Source: Ancylobacter novellus
GTDB taxonomy: Bacteria > Pseudomonadota > Alphaproteobacteria > Rhizobiales > Xanthobacteraceae
Assembly (NCBI GenBank): GCA_003241485.1
Contig: QFQD01000117.1
Coordinates: forward strand, 1-5,455
Direction: 5' to 3'
DNA length: 5,455 nt
Positions 1 through 5,024 of the stretch are shown here, one piece after another (the stretch's first letter is position 1; every line of letters begins with the position of its first letter). The notes below the pieces were generated by a model. That model was not told the origin of the DNA. It worked only from the letters and a program-made list of their open reading frames with translations, and did not search any database. The position numbers and the translations under genes are program-made.

Positions 1-1
1 C

Positions 2-1720
2 GGGCTCGCGGCCAAATGGAAGGCGAAGTGGCACGAGATGCGCCGCGCGATTCAGCTGGAATCGCAGCTCACCAAGCGCGAGATTCTCGGCCTTTACCTC
101 ACGCTCGCGCCCTATGGCGGCAACATCGAGGGTGTGCGGGCGGCGAGTCTCGCCTATTTCGGCAAGGAGCCGCACCGGCTCTCGCTGGGAGAGGCCAGCC
201 TGCTCGTCGCCTTGCCACAAGCTCCGGAAACGCGACGGCTGGATCGTTTCCCCGAGCGCGCCCAGCGCGGGCGCGACGGCGTTCTGGCGCGTCTGCAGCG
301 GACCGGGCTGTTTAGCGCACCCGAGGCGGAGTTCGCCGCGCGGGCCGGCGTGCCGACGCGGCGCATCGCAATGCCGATGCTCGCGGCCCACGCCGCCGAA
401 CGCGCGCGGGCCGAGCGACCATCGGCGCATGAGCATCGTCTCACCATCGATGCGGTCGCGCAGGCGCGACTTGAGGAACTGGCGCGCGAGCGCGTGCGCA
501 CGCTGGGTACGGGCGTCTCGCTGGCGATGGTGATGCTGGATAATGCGAGCGGCGAAGTGCTGGCGCGGGTCAGCGGTGCCGATCCGCTCGATGCCAGCCG
601 GGCAGGGGCGGTGGATCTCACCCGCGCCATTCGCTCGCCCGGCTCCACCTTGAAGCCCTTCATCTATGGTCTGGCCTTCGAGGATGGCCTCGCCCATCCC
701 GAAACGCTGATCGACGATAGGCCTGTTCGCTTCGGCGCCTATCGCCCGCGTAATTTCGACCGGGAGTACCAGGGAACGATCCCGGTGCGGCAGGCGCTGC
801 AATTATCGCTGAATGTGCCGGCGGTGGTGCTGCTGCAGGCGGTGGGGCCACAGCGCCTCGCCAGCCGGCTGAGCGAGGCGGGCTTCGCCCTGAGCCTGCC
901 ACCCGGCGAGGTGCCGGGGCTGGCGGTCGGGCTCGGCGGCGTCGGCATGAGCCTCGATGCGCTCGCCGGCCTCTATGCCGGCGTCGCCAATGGCGGCATG
1001 GCCCATCCCCTGCGCGAGCGCATGGATGGTGCGGTGGTCGAGGAGCGTCCGGCGCGGCAGCTGATGAGCCCGGTCGCGGCGTGGTATCTGTCGCAGGCGC
1101 TTCTGGGCACGCCGGCGCCGCAGAACGAGCGCGCGGGCCGGATCGCCTTCAAGACCGGCACGTCCTATGGCTATCGCGACGCCTGGGCGGTGGGCTTTGA
1201 CGGAAGGCGGACGATTGCGGTGTGGGTCGGCCGGCCGGACGGCCAGCCGGTGCCTGGCATGATCGGCCGCGAGGCTGCGGCGCCGATCCTGTTCGATGCC
1301 TTCGGCCGGCTGGTGACCCGGCCAGCACCGTTCGCGATGGCCCCGCGCGAGGCGCTGAGCGCACGCAACAACGACCTGCCGCCCCCGCTCCGGCATTTCG
1401 GCCGCAGGGTCGGTCAGGTCGGGATGGCGCAGGGACCGAAAATCTCGTTCCCGCCCGATGGGGCGAGTCTCGAGAACATCGCGGGCGAGCCGCTCGCACT
1501 GAAGGTCAGCGGCGGATCGGGCCGCATGACCGTTCTAGTCAACGGCATACCGGTGGGCGACGCCTCATCCGGCGCCACCTTCTTCTGGCAGCCGACCGGA
1601 TCGGGCTTCACGCGGCTTACCGTCATGGACGCCACCGGGTCATCCGACAGCGTCGTCTTGCGCATACGCGGGCCGGAAGACGCGCCGAGCGTCTCCGGCG
1701 GGCTTGTCAGCGGCCGTTGA
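2..1720 (+). CDS. pbpC: Penicillin-binding protein 1C, bifunctional transglycosylase/transpeptidase (5' truncated by window edge)
   Basis: This protein polymerises and cross-links peptidoglycan in the periplasm, anchored to the inner membrane. The frame is open from the left edge; 572 codons are visible. Residues 1 to about 105 are the end of the GT51 transglycosylase domain (LTKREILGLYLTLAPYGG, then AYFGKEP and RGRDGVL). The N-terminal membrane helix and first catalytic GT51 motifs lie outside the window. The transpeptidase domain spans about residues 144-437. It has all three active-site motifs: STLK (catalytic Ser codon at 644-646), SLN (806-814) and KTGTS (from 1151). Residues about 480-557 match the C-terminal beta-rich domain typical of PBP1C (ISFPPDG, VSGGSG, VLVNGIPVG, TVMDATGS). 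That tail separates PBP1C from PBP1A. In many proteobacteria pbpC follows an alpha-2-macroglobulin gene (yfhM), which would lie to the left. The gene looks intact. Its 3' end overlaps the convergent DUF1127 gene by 14 bp. Confidence 0.96.
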   Translation, partial: GLAAKWKAKWHEMRRAIQLESQLTKREILGLYLTLAPYGGNIEGVRAASLAYFGKEPHRLSLGEASLLVALPQAPETRRLDRFPERAQRGRDGVLARLQRTGLFSAPEAEFAARAGVPTRRIAMPMLAAHAAERARAERPSAHEHRLTIDAVAQARLEELARERVRTLGTGVSLAMVMLDNASGEVLARVSGADPLDASRAGAVDLTRAIRSPGSTLKPFIYGLAFEDGLAHPETLIDDRPVRFGAYRPRNFDREYQGTIPVRQALQLSLNVPAVVLLQAVGPQRLASRLSEAGFALSLPPGEVPGLAVGLGGVGMSLDALAGLYAGVANGGMAHPLRERMDGAVVEERPARQLMSPVAAWYLSQALLGTPAPQNERAGRIAFKTGTSYGYRDAWAVGFDGRRTIAVWVGRPDGQPVPGMIGREAAAPILFDAFGRLVTRPAPFAMAPREALSARNNDLPPPLRHFGRRVGQVGMAQGPKISFPPDGASLENIAGEPLALKVSGGSGRMTVLVNGIPVGDASSGATFFWQPTGSGFTRLTVMDATGSSDSVVLRIRGPEDAPSVSGGLVSGR

Positions 1721-1913
1721 TGGCAGCGCGGGCGATGTCCTGACGGGTCAGGCCACGCTTGGCGAGAGCGGCGTCCGACAGGCGCGACAGGCTCTCATAA
1801 CGCTGGGCGATGCGACGGCCTTCGCCGACCGCGTCGAAAAAGGCAACGGTGGCCTCGATCACGCGGGAGAACAGGTCCGGCGAGGTGCGGTGGGTCAGGG
1901 AAACAGTGCTCAT
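1707..1913 (-). CDS. DUF1127 (YjiS-like) small protein
   Basis: This 68-aa protein carries the DUF1127 signature at about residues 37-64: RYESLSRLSDAALAKRGLTR followed by QDIARAAI. The N-terminal half (residues 12-35) is a predicted helix without charged clusters. The ATG at 1911-1913 is preceded by GGAGAG (complement of 1919-1924) with 5-nt spacing, which supports this start. DUF1127 proteins are short, Arg-rich and abundant in alphaproteobacteria. Some studied members affect RNA turnover, stress responses or phosphate and carbon metabolism, but the function of this copy cannot be read from its sequence. It is convergent with pbpC, and its last three codons plus stop overlap the pbpC 3' end. 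It appears to be monocistronic with its own promoter. Confidence 0.9.
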   Translation of the reverse strand: MSTVSLTHRTSPDLFSRVIEATVAFFDAVGEGRRIAQRYESLSRLSDAALAKRGLTRQDIARAAINGR

Positions 1914-1918
1914 CTGAG

Positions 1919-1924
1919 CTCTCC
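1919..1924 (-). promoter_or_regulatory. Ribosome binding site of the DUF1127 gene
   Basis: The minus strand reads GGAGAG, 5 nt before the ATG at 1911-1913. It fixes the start codon of the DUF1127 protein. Confidence 0.7.
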
Positions 1925-1953
1925 AATCGTCTTAGGCATTCTGTATGCCAGGG

Positions 1954-1982
1954 AATATAGCCCGATTGGTGCATTGCAAAAG
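1954..1982 (-). promoter_or_regulatory. Candidate sigma-70-type promoter of the DUF1127 gene
   Basis: On the minus strand the -10 is TATATT (complement of 1954-1959). A weak -35, CTTTTG (complement of 1977-1982), sits exactly 17 bp upstream. The start of transcription would be near 1947, giving a leader of about 34 nt. The -10 is good and the -35 is poor, which would suit an activated promoter. A GGCAT/ATGCC inverted repeat (1935-1939 and 1945-1949) covers the expected start site. The call rests on visual match only. Confidence 0.45.
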
Positions 1983-1988
1983 TCGGAA

Positions 1989-2003
1989 TGCTGCATGGCA
2001 GCA
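1989..2003. promoter_or_regulatory. 15-bp palindrome upstream of the DUF1127 promoter (possible operator)
   Basis: TGCTGC-ATG-GCAGCA is a perfect inverted repeat with 6-bp arms. Its centre at 1996 is about 49 bp upstream of the expected transcription start, a usual position for an activator site. It lies just outside the candidate -35. The regulator is unknown. Confidence 0.3.
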
Positions 2004-2054
2004 ATGATGACGACGCATGGGTGTGAAAGGTGGTTTGTTTGTGTAGGAGGTAAA

Positions 2055-2084
2055 TTAAAACCACAAAACCGGCAACGCGCCGGT
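2055..2084 (-). terminator. Candidate intrinsic terminator for leftward transcription
   Basis: Read on the minus strand, a 6-bp GC-rich stem ACCGGC/GCCGGT (2084-2079 and 2073-2068) with the 5-nt loop GCGTT runs directly into a T-rich tail (TTTGTGGTTTT). The plus-strand reading has no T-run after the stem, so the signal is directional. No minus-strand gene is evident immediately upstream of it (to the right). It may end an unrecognised small RNA or shield the DUF1127 promoter from read-through. Confidence 0.4.
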
Positions 2085-2427
2085 CAATGGTAAAAAATTG
2101 CCTACATCGTGGGCTGTTATGCTGCTTCCGCAGGGGAGGGCCTCTTTTGAGGCATGCCAAAATGCGGTGCTTCGTAAAGGCGCCACGGGCATCCCGGCCG
2201 AGGATTGGCTGCTTCGTTCCGGAGGAGGGGCGCCGTCTGCATTCCCAGGCGCAGACGATCGGCACGCCGAGGTGGCTCCTGGGGATGGCGCGCGTATTGC
2301 TCAACTTGGGGCTAGACCGCGCCCGAATGAGACGCTATACCCCGCCCCGTTCGCCGCCGGATCTGTAAGACCGGCCGCCGGGTTTGTCGGATCGAGCGAA
2401 ATTCGCTTTGAACTGCAAGACCTTCGG
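2085..2427. other. Gene-free interval with several short hairpins
   Basis: No reading frame here has a ribosome site together with protein-like composition. The longest plus-strand frames (2087-2368 and 2098-2442) encode Arg/Pro/Gly-rich sequence with no recognisable motif, and the second runs into the tRNA. Visible structure includes GCCTC-TTTT-GAGGC (2140-2153), a 7-bp stem CGTCTGC/GCAGACG (2234-2240 and 2251-2257), GGCGCG/CGCGCC (2287-2292 and 2318-2323), and two copies of GCCGCCGG (2353-2360 and 2374-2381). I could not match the interval to 6S RNA, SRP RNA, tmRNA or a riboswitch by eye. Some of it presumably carries the tRNA promoter. Confidence 0.5.
2395..2407. repeat. 13-bp palindrome upstream of tRNA-Gln
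   Basis: AGCGAA-A-TTCGCT is a perfect inverted repeat with one central base, ending 20 bp before the tRNA. It lies between a possible -35 (TTGTCG, 2384-2389) and a poor -10-like TTTGAA (2407-2412). It may therefore sit in the tRNA promoter spacer. Chance occurrence is also possible. Confidence 0.3.
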
Positions 2428-2501
2428 TGGGGGATAGTTTAACGGTAGAACTGCGGACTCTGACTCCGTTAGTCCAGGTTCGAATCCTGGTCCCCCAGCC
2501 A
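2428..2501 (+). tRNA. tRNA-Gln, anticodon CUG
   Basis: This is a complete cloverleaf of 74 nt. The 7-bp acceptor stem is TGGGGGA (2428-2434) with TCCCCCA (2491-2497), followed by discriminator G and encoded CCA (2499-2501). The weak U1-A72 first pair is typical of bacterial tRNA-Gln. The D stem is GTT/AAC (2437-2439 and 2449-2451). The anticodon stem is GCGGA/TCCGT with the loop CTCTGAC, giving anticodon CTG at 2460-2462, which reads CAG. The T arm is CCAGG, loop TTCGAAT, CCTGG (2474-2490). CAG is the favoured Gln codon in this GC-rich genome, as seen throughout pbpC and kdpA. It stands alone between two protein genes. No second copy of its 3' end, as an integration event would leave, is present in the window. 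Confidence 0.97.
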
Positions 2502-2570
2502 CCCTGTCCTATGTCTCTTGTTTTGATGATGTGAGATCGAGGTTTCTACCCTCGTTCACTGCGGGGCATT

Positions 2571-2604
2571 GCTGTGCTTGGCGCCTGTCGCACAGCCGTT
2601 TTCT
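2571..2604 (+). terminator. Candidate intrinsic terminator after tRNA-Gln
   Basis: A perfect 7-bp stem GCTGTGC/GCACAGC (2571-2577 and 2590-2596) with a 12-nt loop is followed by CGTTTTCT. The U-run is on the plus-strand side, so it suits the tRNA transcript, 70 nt after CCA. The same hairpin also lies 13 nt past the stop of the minus-strand gene at 2609. In that direction it has no T-tract, so it would serve that gene poorly. Confidence 0.5.
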
Positions 2605-2608
2605 CCCG

Positions 2609-2857
2609 CTAGGCGGGTTCGAGGATTCCATCCGGCACCTGCCCGAATGACGCGATAAGCACCGGTGGGTCGGCACCGCCGCTCTCCGGCTCGACATCGG
2701 TCGAGAAGGCAATGGCCCCAAGTTTGACCAGGCTCATGCGCAGGGCGATGCGTTCGGCATCGGCCGCGTTGCGAACTTCCATGGGCAGGCCCGCCTTGAT
2801 GGCCCCCCGCTTGCCGGCAAAGAAGGGCTGGACGACGTAGAACGTTTTCTTGGCCAA
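2609..2857 (-). CDS. Conserved-looking small protein of unknown function (82 aa, TTG start)
   Basis: I do not recognise a named family. The protein begins MAKKTFYVVQPFFAGKRGAI and has a central helix with alternating charge (EVRNAADAERIALRMSLVKL). It ends in a short hydrophobic strand-like segment and FGQVPDGILEPA. This looks like a small soluble alpha/beta protein, with no signal peptide or membrane segment. The chosen start is TTG at 2855-2857 because a perfect AGGAGG (complement of 2863-2868) lies 5 nt upstream. The frame also extends to an ATG at 2912-2914, which would add 19 residues (Cys- and Trp-containing, unlike the rest) and place that Shine-Dalgarno inside the gene. Small proteins of this general look occur in Hyphomicrobiales (memory-level impression). 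It is transcribed divergently from kdp across a shared control region of about 200 bp; a functional link to K+ is not shown. Confidence 0.7.
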   Translation of the reverse strand: MAKKTFYVVQPFFAGKRGAIKAGLPMEVRNAADAERIALRMSLVKLGAIAFSTDVEPESGGADPPVLIASFGQVPDGILEPA

Positions 2858-2862
2858 GGGTG

Positions 2863-2868
2863 CCTCCT
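2863..2868 (-). promoter_or_regulatory. Strong Shine-Dalgarno that decides a TTG start
   Basis: The minus strand has AGGAGG with 5 nt to the TTG at 2855-2857. This is the best ribosome site in the window and is the reason for preferring TTG over the upstream ATG at 2912-2914. Confidence 0.7.
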
Positions 2869-2969
2869 GCGTTGCACCACATTGGCGCCAAGAAATCGAA
2901 CATATCAAGAACAATTCGAGCCGCCGGCGAGAGTCGCACCGCGCCGCGCCGCCCGACGGGGCAGGGTTC

Positions 2970-2991
2970 TTTATGCGTCCTTTATGTGTCC
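2970..2991 (+). promoter_or_regulatory. Candidate KdpE operator: two adjacent 11-bp direct repeats
   Basis: TTTATGCGTCC (2970-2980) is followed without a gap by TTTATGTGTCC (2981-2991), with 10 of 11 positions identical. Head-to-tail half-sites with an 11-bp pitch are how OmpR/PhoB-family response regulators, including KdpE, bind DNA. The TTTATR-N5-TTTA pattern followed by CACCCCGC resembles the E. coli KdpE site upstream of kdpF as I recall it. The repeats end 72 bp before the first start codon of the kdp operon and directly upstream of the expected -35, the position of an activator. KdpE itself is not in the window. Confidence 0.55.
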
Positions 2992-3019
2992 ACCCCGCAT
3001 TCCGGATCGAACGCTTATC
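2991..3019 (+). promoter_or_regulatory. Possible kdp core promoter
   Basis: CTTATC (3014-3019) could be a -10. A 17-bp spacer would then place a non-consensus -35, CACCCC, at 2991-2996, right after the direct repeats. A poor -35 abutting the operator is expected for a promoter that depends on phosphorylated KdpE. An alternative -10 is TAGATG (3030-3035). The match is weak. Confidence 0.3.
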
Positions 3020-3039
3020 GGGCGGCGCCTAGATGAACC

Positions 3040-3062
3040 GCAGCTCCAAAAGGGAGAGCTGC
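3040..3062 (+). promoter_or_regulatory. Leader hairpin presenting the first Shine-Dalgarno of the kdp operon
   Basis: A perfect 7-bp stem GCAGCTC/GAGCTGC (3040-3046 and 3056-3062) encloses the 9-nt loop CAAAAGGGA. The Shine-Dalgarno AGGGA(G) is in this loop, and the ATG at 3064 begins one base after the stem. A competing pairing, CTCC (3044-3047) with GGAG (3053-3056), would hide the ribosome site. Control of translation is an inference. Confidence 0.45.
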
Positions 3063-3063
3063 A

Positions 3064-3147
3064 ATGCTTGATCTTCTCTACCTCGCCGTCGCCATCGGCT
3101 TCTTCATCGCCATGTCGGCCTATGCCCACGCTGTGTCGAAGGGCTAG
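3064..3147 (+). CDS. 27-aa single-helix membrane peptide preceding kdpF
   Basis: The peptide begins MLDLLYLAVAIGFFIAMSAY and ends AHAVSKG. It has one transmembrane helix (about residues 4-21) and a short, weakly basic C-terminus. It starts at ATG 3064 with GGGAG (3052-3056) 7 nt upstream. It ends in TAG only 3 nt before the kdpF ATG, so translational coupling is likely. It is too short for routine gene callers. It is not KdpF, because the next frame carries the KdpF signature. I have a memory-level impression that similar unannotated one-helix peptides precede kdpF in other bacteria. It could be a Kdp accessory subunit, a coupling leader for kdpF, or a regulatory peptide; the sequence does not decide. 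Confidence 0.65.
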   Translation: MLDLLYLAVAIGFFIAMSAYAHAVSKG

Positions 3148-3150
3148 GCC

Positions 3151-3237
3151 ATGTTCGATCTCGTCCTCGGCGCCGCCGTGTCGCTGGCGCTTGCCGTCTA
3201 TCTCGTGACCGCGCTGCTGCGCCCCGAGAAGTTCTGA
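3151..3237 (+). CDS. kdpF: KdpF, small stabilising subunit of the K+-transporting ATPase
   Basis: This 28-aa single-helix protein ends YLVTALLRPEKF. The family C-terminal pattern is YLVYALxxxExF, as in the 29-aa E. coli KdpF, so length, hydrophobicity and position immediately before kdpA all fit. KdpF is an inner-membrane subunit that binds KdpA and stabilises the KdpFABC complex. The ATG at 3151 has AAGGG (3139-3143) 7 nt upstream, inside the end of the preceding 27-aa gene. The kdpA start follows the stop by 39 nt. Genes this short are often missed by automatic annotation. Confidence 0.9.
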   Translation: MFDLVLGAAVSLALAVYLVTALLRPEKF

Positions 3238-3276
3238 CCGCGCCGCGCGCTTCATTCTCTCAGAAAGAACACTGCC

Positions 3277-4986
3277 ATGACCGTTCTCGGCTGGCTCCAG
3301 ATAGCCATTGTCCTCGCGCTCGTCGTCGTCGCGGCCGTACCGCTCGGCGGCTATATGGCGCGCATCTATGCCGGCGAGCCGACCTTCCTCTCCTCGCTGC
3401 TCGGCCCGGTGGAGCGGGCGATGTACCGCGTGGCCGGTGTCGATCCCGGCCGCGAGCAGGGCGCGCTCGCCTACACGCTCGCCATGCTGGCGTTCAACGC
3501 CGCCGGTGTGGTGCTGCTCTACGCGATCCTGCGGCTGCAGGGCCTGCTGCCCTTCAACCCGCTCGGCTTCGCCGGCGTGTCGCCGGACCTCGCCTTCAAC
3601 ACGGCGGTGAGTTTCGTCTCCAACACCAACTGGCAGGCTTATGGTGGCGAGACCACCATGAGCCTCTTCAGCCAGATGGCCGGGCTGACGGTGCAGAACT
3701 TCCTCTCCGCGGCGACGGGTCTCGCGCTGGCGGTGGCGCTGGTGCGGGCCTTCGCGCGCTCCAATACGGCCACGGTCGGCAATTTCTTCGTCGATATGAC
3801 GCGCTCGGTGCTCTACGTGCTGCTGCCGCTCGCCCTTCTCACCGCGCTGGTGCAGGTTTGGATGGGGGTGCCGCAGACGATGGACGCCACGGTGGTGGCG
3901 ACGACGGTCGAGGGGGCGCAGCAGACCATCGCCATGGGCCCGGTGGCCTCGCAGATGGCGATCAAGCAGCTTGGCACCAATGGCGGCGGCTTCTTCAACG
4001 TCAATGCCGCTCACCCGTTCGAGAACCCGACCGCGCTCGCCAATGCTCTTGAGATCTGGCAGATGCTGGTCATCTCGGTGGCGCTGGTCTTCGCCTTCGG
4101 CCGTCTCATCGGGGACCGGAGGCAGGCCCGCGCGCTCATCGCCGCCATTGGCGTCATCCTCGTCGCCGGCATCGCCATCACCTATTGGGCGGAGGCTGCT
4201 GGCACACCGTCGCTGATGGCCGCCGGCCTCGATCCGGCTGCCGGAAACATGGAAGGCAAGGAGGTCCGCTTCGGCCTCGCCGCCTCGTCCATGTTCGCCG
4301 CCGTCACCACCGGCCTGTCGGATGGCGCGGTGAACGCCATGCACGGCTCCTTCACGCCGATCGGCGGGCTGGTGCCCATGTTCCTGATCCAGCTTGGCGA
4401 AATCCTGCCCGGCGGCAATGGCTCGGGGCTCTATGGCCTTTTGGTCATGGCGATCATCGCGGTGTTCGTCGCGGGCCTGATGGTCGGGCGCACACCGGAA
4501 TATCTCGGCAAGAAGATCGAGGCGCAGGAGGTGAAGATGGCGATTCTCGCCGTGCTGATCCTGCCCACCGCCATCCTGGGCTTTTCCGCCGTGGCGGCGG
4601 TGCTGCCGGACGCGCTGGCCGGGCTCGGCAATGCGGGGCCGCATGGCCTGTCGGAAATCCTCTACGCCTATTCGTCGGCGGCGGGAAACAACGGCTCGGC
4701 CTTCGGTGGCCTCTCGGCCAATTCGCCCTGGTGGAACACCACGCTCGGCCTCGCCATGCTGCTGGGGCGCTTCGCCTACATCGTGCCGATGATGGCGATT
4801 GCCGGCTCGCTCAGCGCCAAGACGCGGCTTGCCGCCTCGTCCGGCACCTTCCCGACGCATGGGCTGCTGTTTGTCGGCCTGCTCGTCGGCGTCATCCTCA
4901 TCCTCGGCGGTCTGCAGTTCTTCCCCGCTCTCGCCCTCGGCCCCATCGCCGAGCAGGTGCAGATGCTGGCCGGCAAGACCTTCTGA
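3277..4986 (+). CDS. kdpA: KdpA, potassium-binding and translocating subunit of the Kdp ATPase
   Basis: KdpA is the channel-like inner-membrane subunit that selects and passes K+ in the high-affinity KdpFABC pump. Its 569 aa fit the family (E. coli about 557), with about ten hydrophobic helices. The four pore-loop signatures are present in order: SNTNWQAYGGE (residues 115-125), LGTNGGGFFNVNAAHPFENP (232-251), MHGSFTPIGG (355-364) and AAGNNGSAFGG (468-478). Aligning to E. coli with an offset of four, Q120, G236 and N243 correspond to Q116, G232 and N239, residues known to affect K+ selectivity, so the filter appears intact. The cytoplasmic motif IGDRRQARAL is also kept. The ATG at 3277 has only a weak purine-rich ribosome site (AGAAAG, 3262-3267). 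kdpB follows after 38 nt. Expression is expected to be induced by low K+ through KdpDE. Confidence 0.98.
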   Translation: MTVLGWLQIAIVLALVVVAAVPLGGYMARIYAGEPTFLSSLLGPVERAMYRVAGVDPGREQGALAYTLAMLAFNAAGVVLLYAILRLQGLLPFNPLGFAGVSPDLAFNTAVSFVSNTNWQAYGGETTMSLFSQMAGLTVQNFLSAATGLALAVALVRAFARSNTATVGNFFVDMTRSVLYVLLPLALLTALVQVWMGVPQTMDATVVATTVEGAQQTIAMGPVASQMAIKQLGTNGGGFFNVNAAHPFENPTALANALEIWQMLVISVALVFAFGRLIGDRRQARALIAAIGVILVAGIAITYWAEAAGTPSLMAAGLDPAAGNMEGKEVRFGLAASSMFAAVTTGLSDGAVNAMHGSFTPIGGLVPMFLIQLGEILPGGNGSGLYGLLVMAIIAVFVAGLMVGRTPEYLGKKIEAQEVKMAILAVLILPTAILGFSAVAAVLPDALAGLGNAGPHGLSEILYAYSSAAGNNGSAFGGLSANSPWWNTTLGLAMLLGRFAYIVPMMAIAGSLSAKTRLAASSGTFPTHGLLFVGLLVGVILILGGLQFFPALALGPIAEQVQMLAGKTF

Positions 4987-5000
4987 CAGAACATTTTCTG
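4987..5000 (+). repeat. Small hairpin between kdpA and kdpB
   Basis: CAGAA-CATT-TTCTG has 5-bp arms and a 4-nt loop and begins at the base after the kdpA stop. CAGAA also completes a palindrome with the last kdpA bases (TTCTG-A-CAGAA, 4981-4991). There is no T-run, so it is not a terminator. It might affect mRNA stability or the KdpA/KdpB ratio, or be chance. Confidence 0.3.
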
Positions 5001-5024
5001 AACCCGCCGTTTCGGAGACATCCC

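Noticed and set aside
1222..1743. A 173-codon plus-strand frame overlapping the end of pbpC
   Set aside because: It is an out-of-frame shadow: Arg-rich product, no ribosome site, and the pbpC frame carries clear C-terminal domain motifs over the same bases.
2045..2050. A perfect AGGAGG on the plus strand that could mark a small gene
   Set aside because: No ATG, GTG or TTG follows within 5-12 nt; the first ATG is at 2087, and the frame from it is not protein-like.
2117..2155. A 12-codon minus-strand frame (MPQKRPSPAEAA)
   Set aside because: No Shine-Dalgarno, very short and no supporting context.
2085..2427. 6S RNA, SRP RNA, tmRNA or a cobalamin-type riboswitch
   Set aside because: By eye the conserved core motifs of these families are absent on both strands; a covariance search could still change this.
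2087..2442. Two plus-strand frames (2087-2368 and 2098-2442) between the DUF1127 gene and the tRNA
   Set aside because: No ribosome site at a usable distance, Arg/Pro/Gly-rich composition and no motif; the second ends inside the tRNA D arm.
2428..2501. tRNA-Gln as an attachment site for an integrated element
   Set aside because: No repeat of the tRNA 3' end elsewhere in the window and no integrase or foreign-looking genes nearby.
2538..2554. Hairpin CGAGG/CCTCG as the tRNA-Gln terminator
   Set aside because: The stem is only 5 bp and has no T-run on either strand; the 7-bp hairpin at 2571-2596 followed by TTTT is a better candidate.
2971..4860. A 629-codon open frame on the minus strand, antisense to kdpA
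   Set aside because: It is a shadow of the GC-rich kdpA codons: the product is almost entirely Arg, Gly, His, Glu and Ala with no fold-like pattern, and kdpA on the plus strand is unmistakable.
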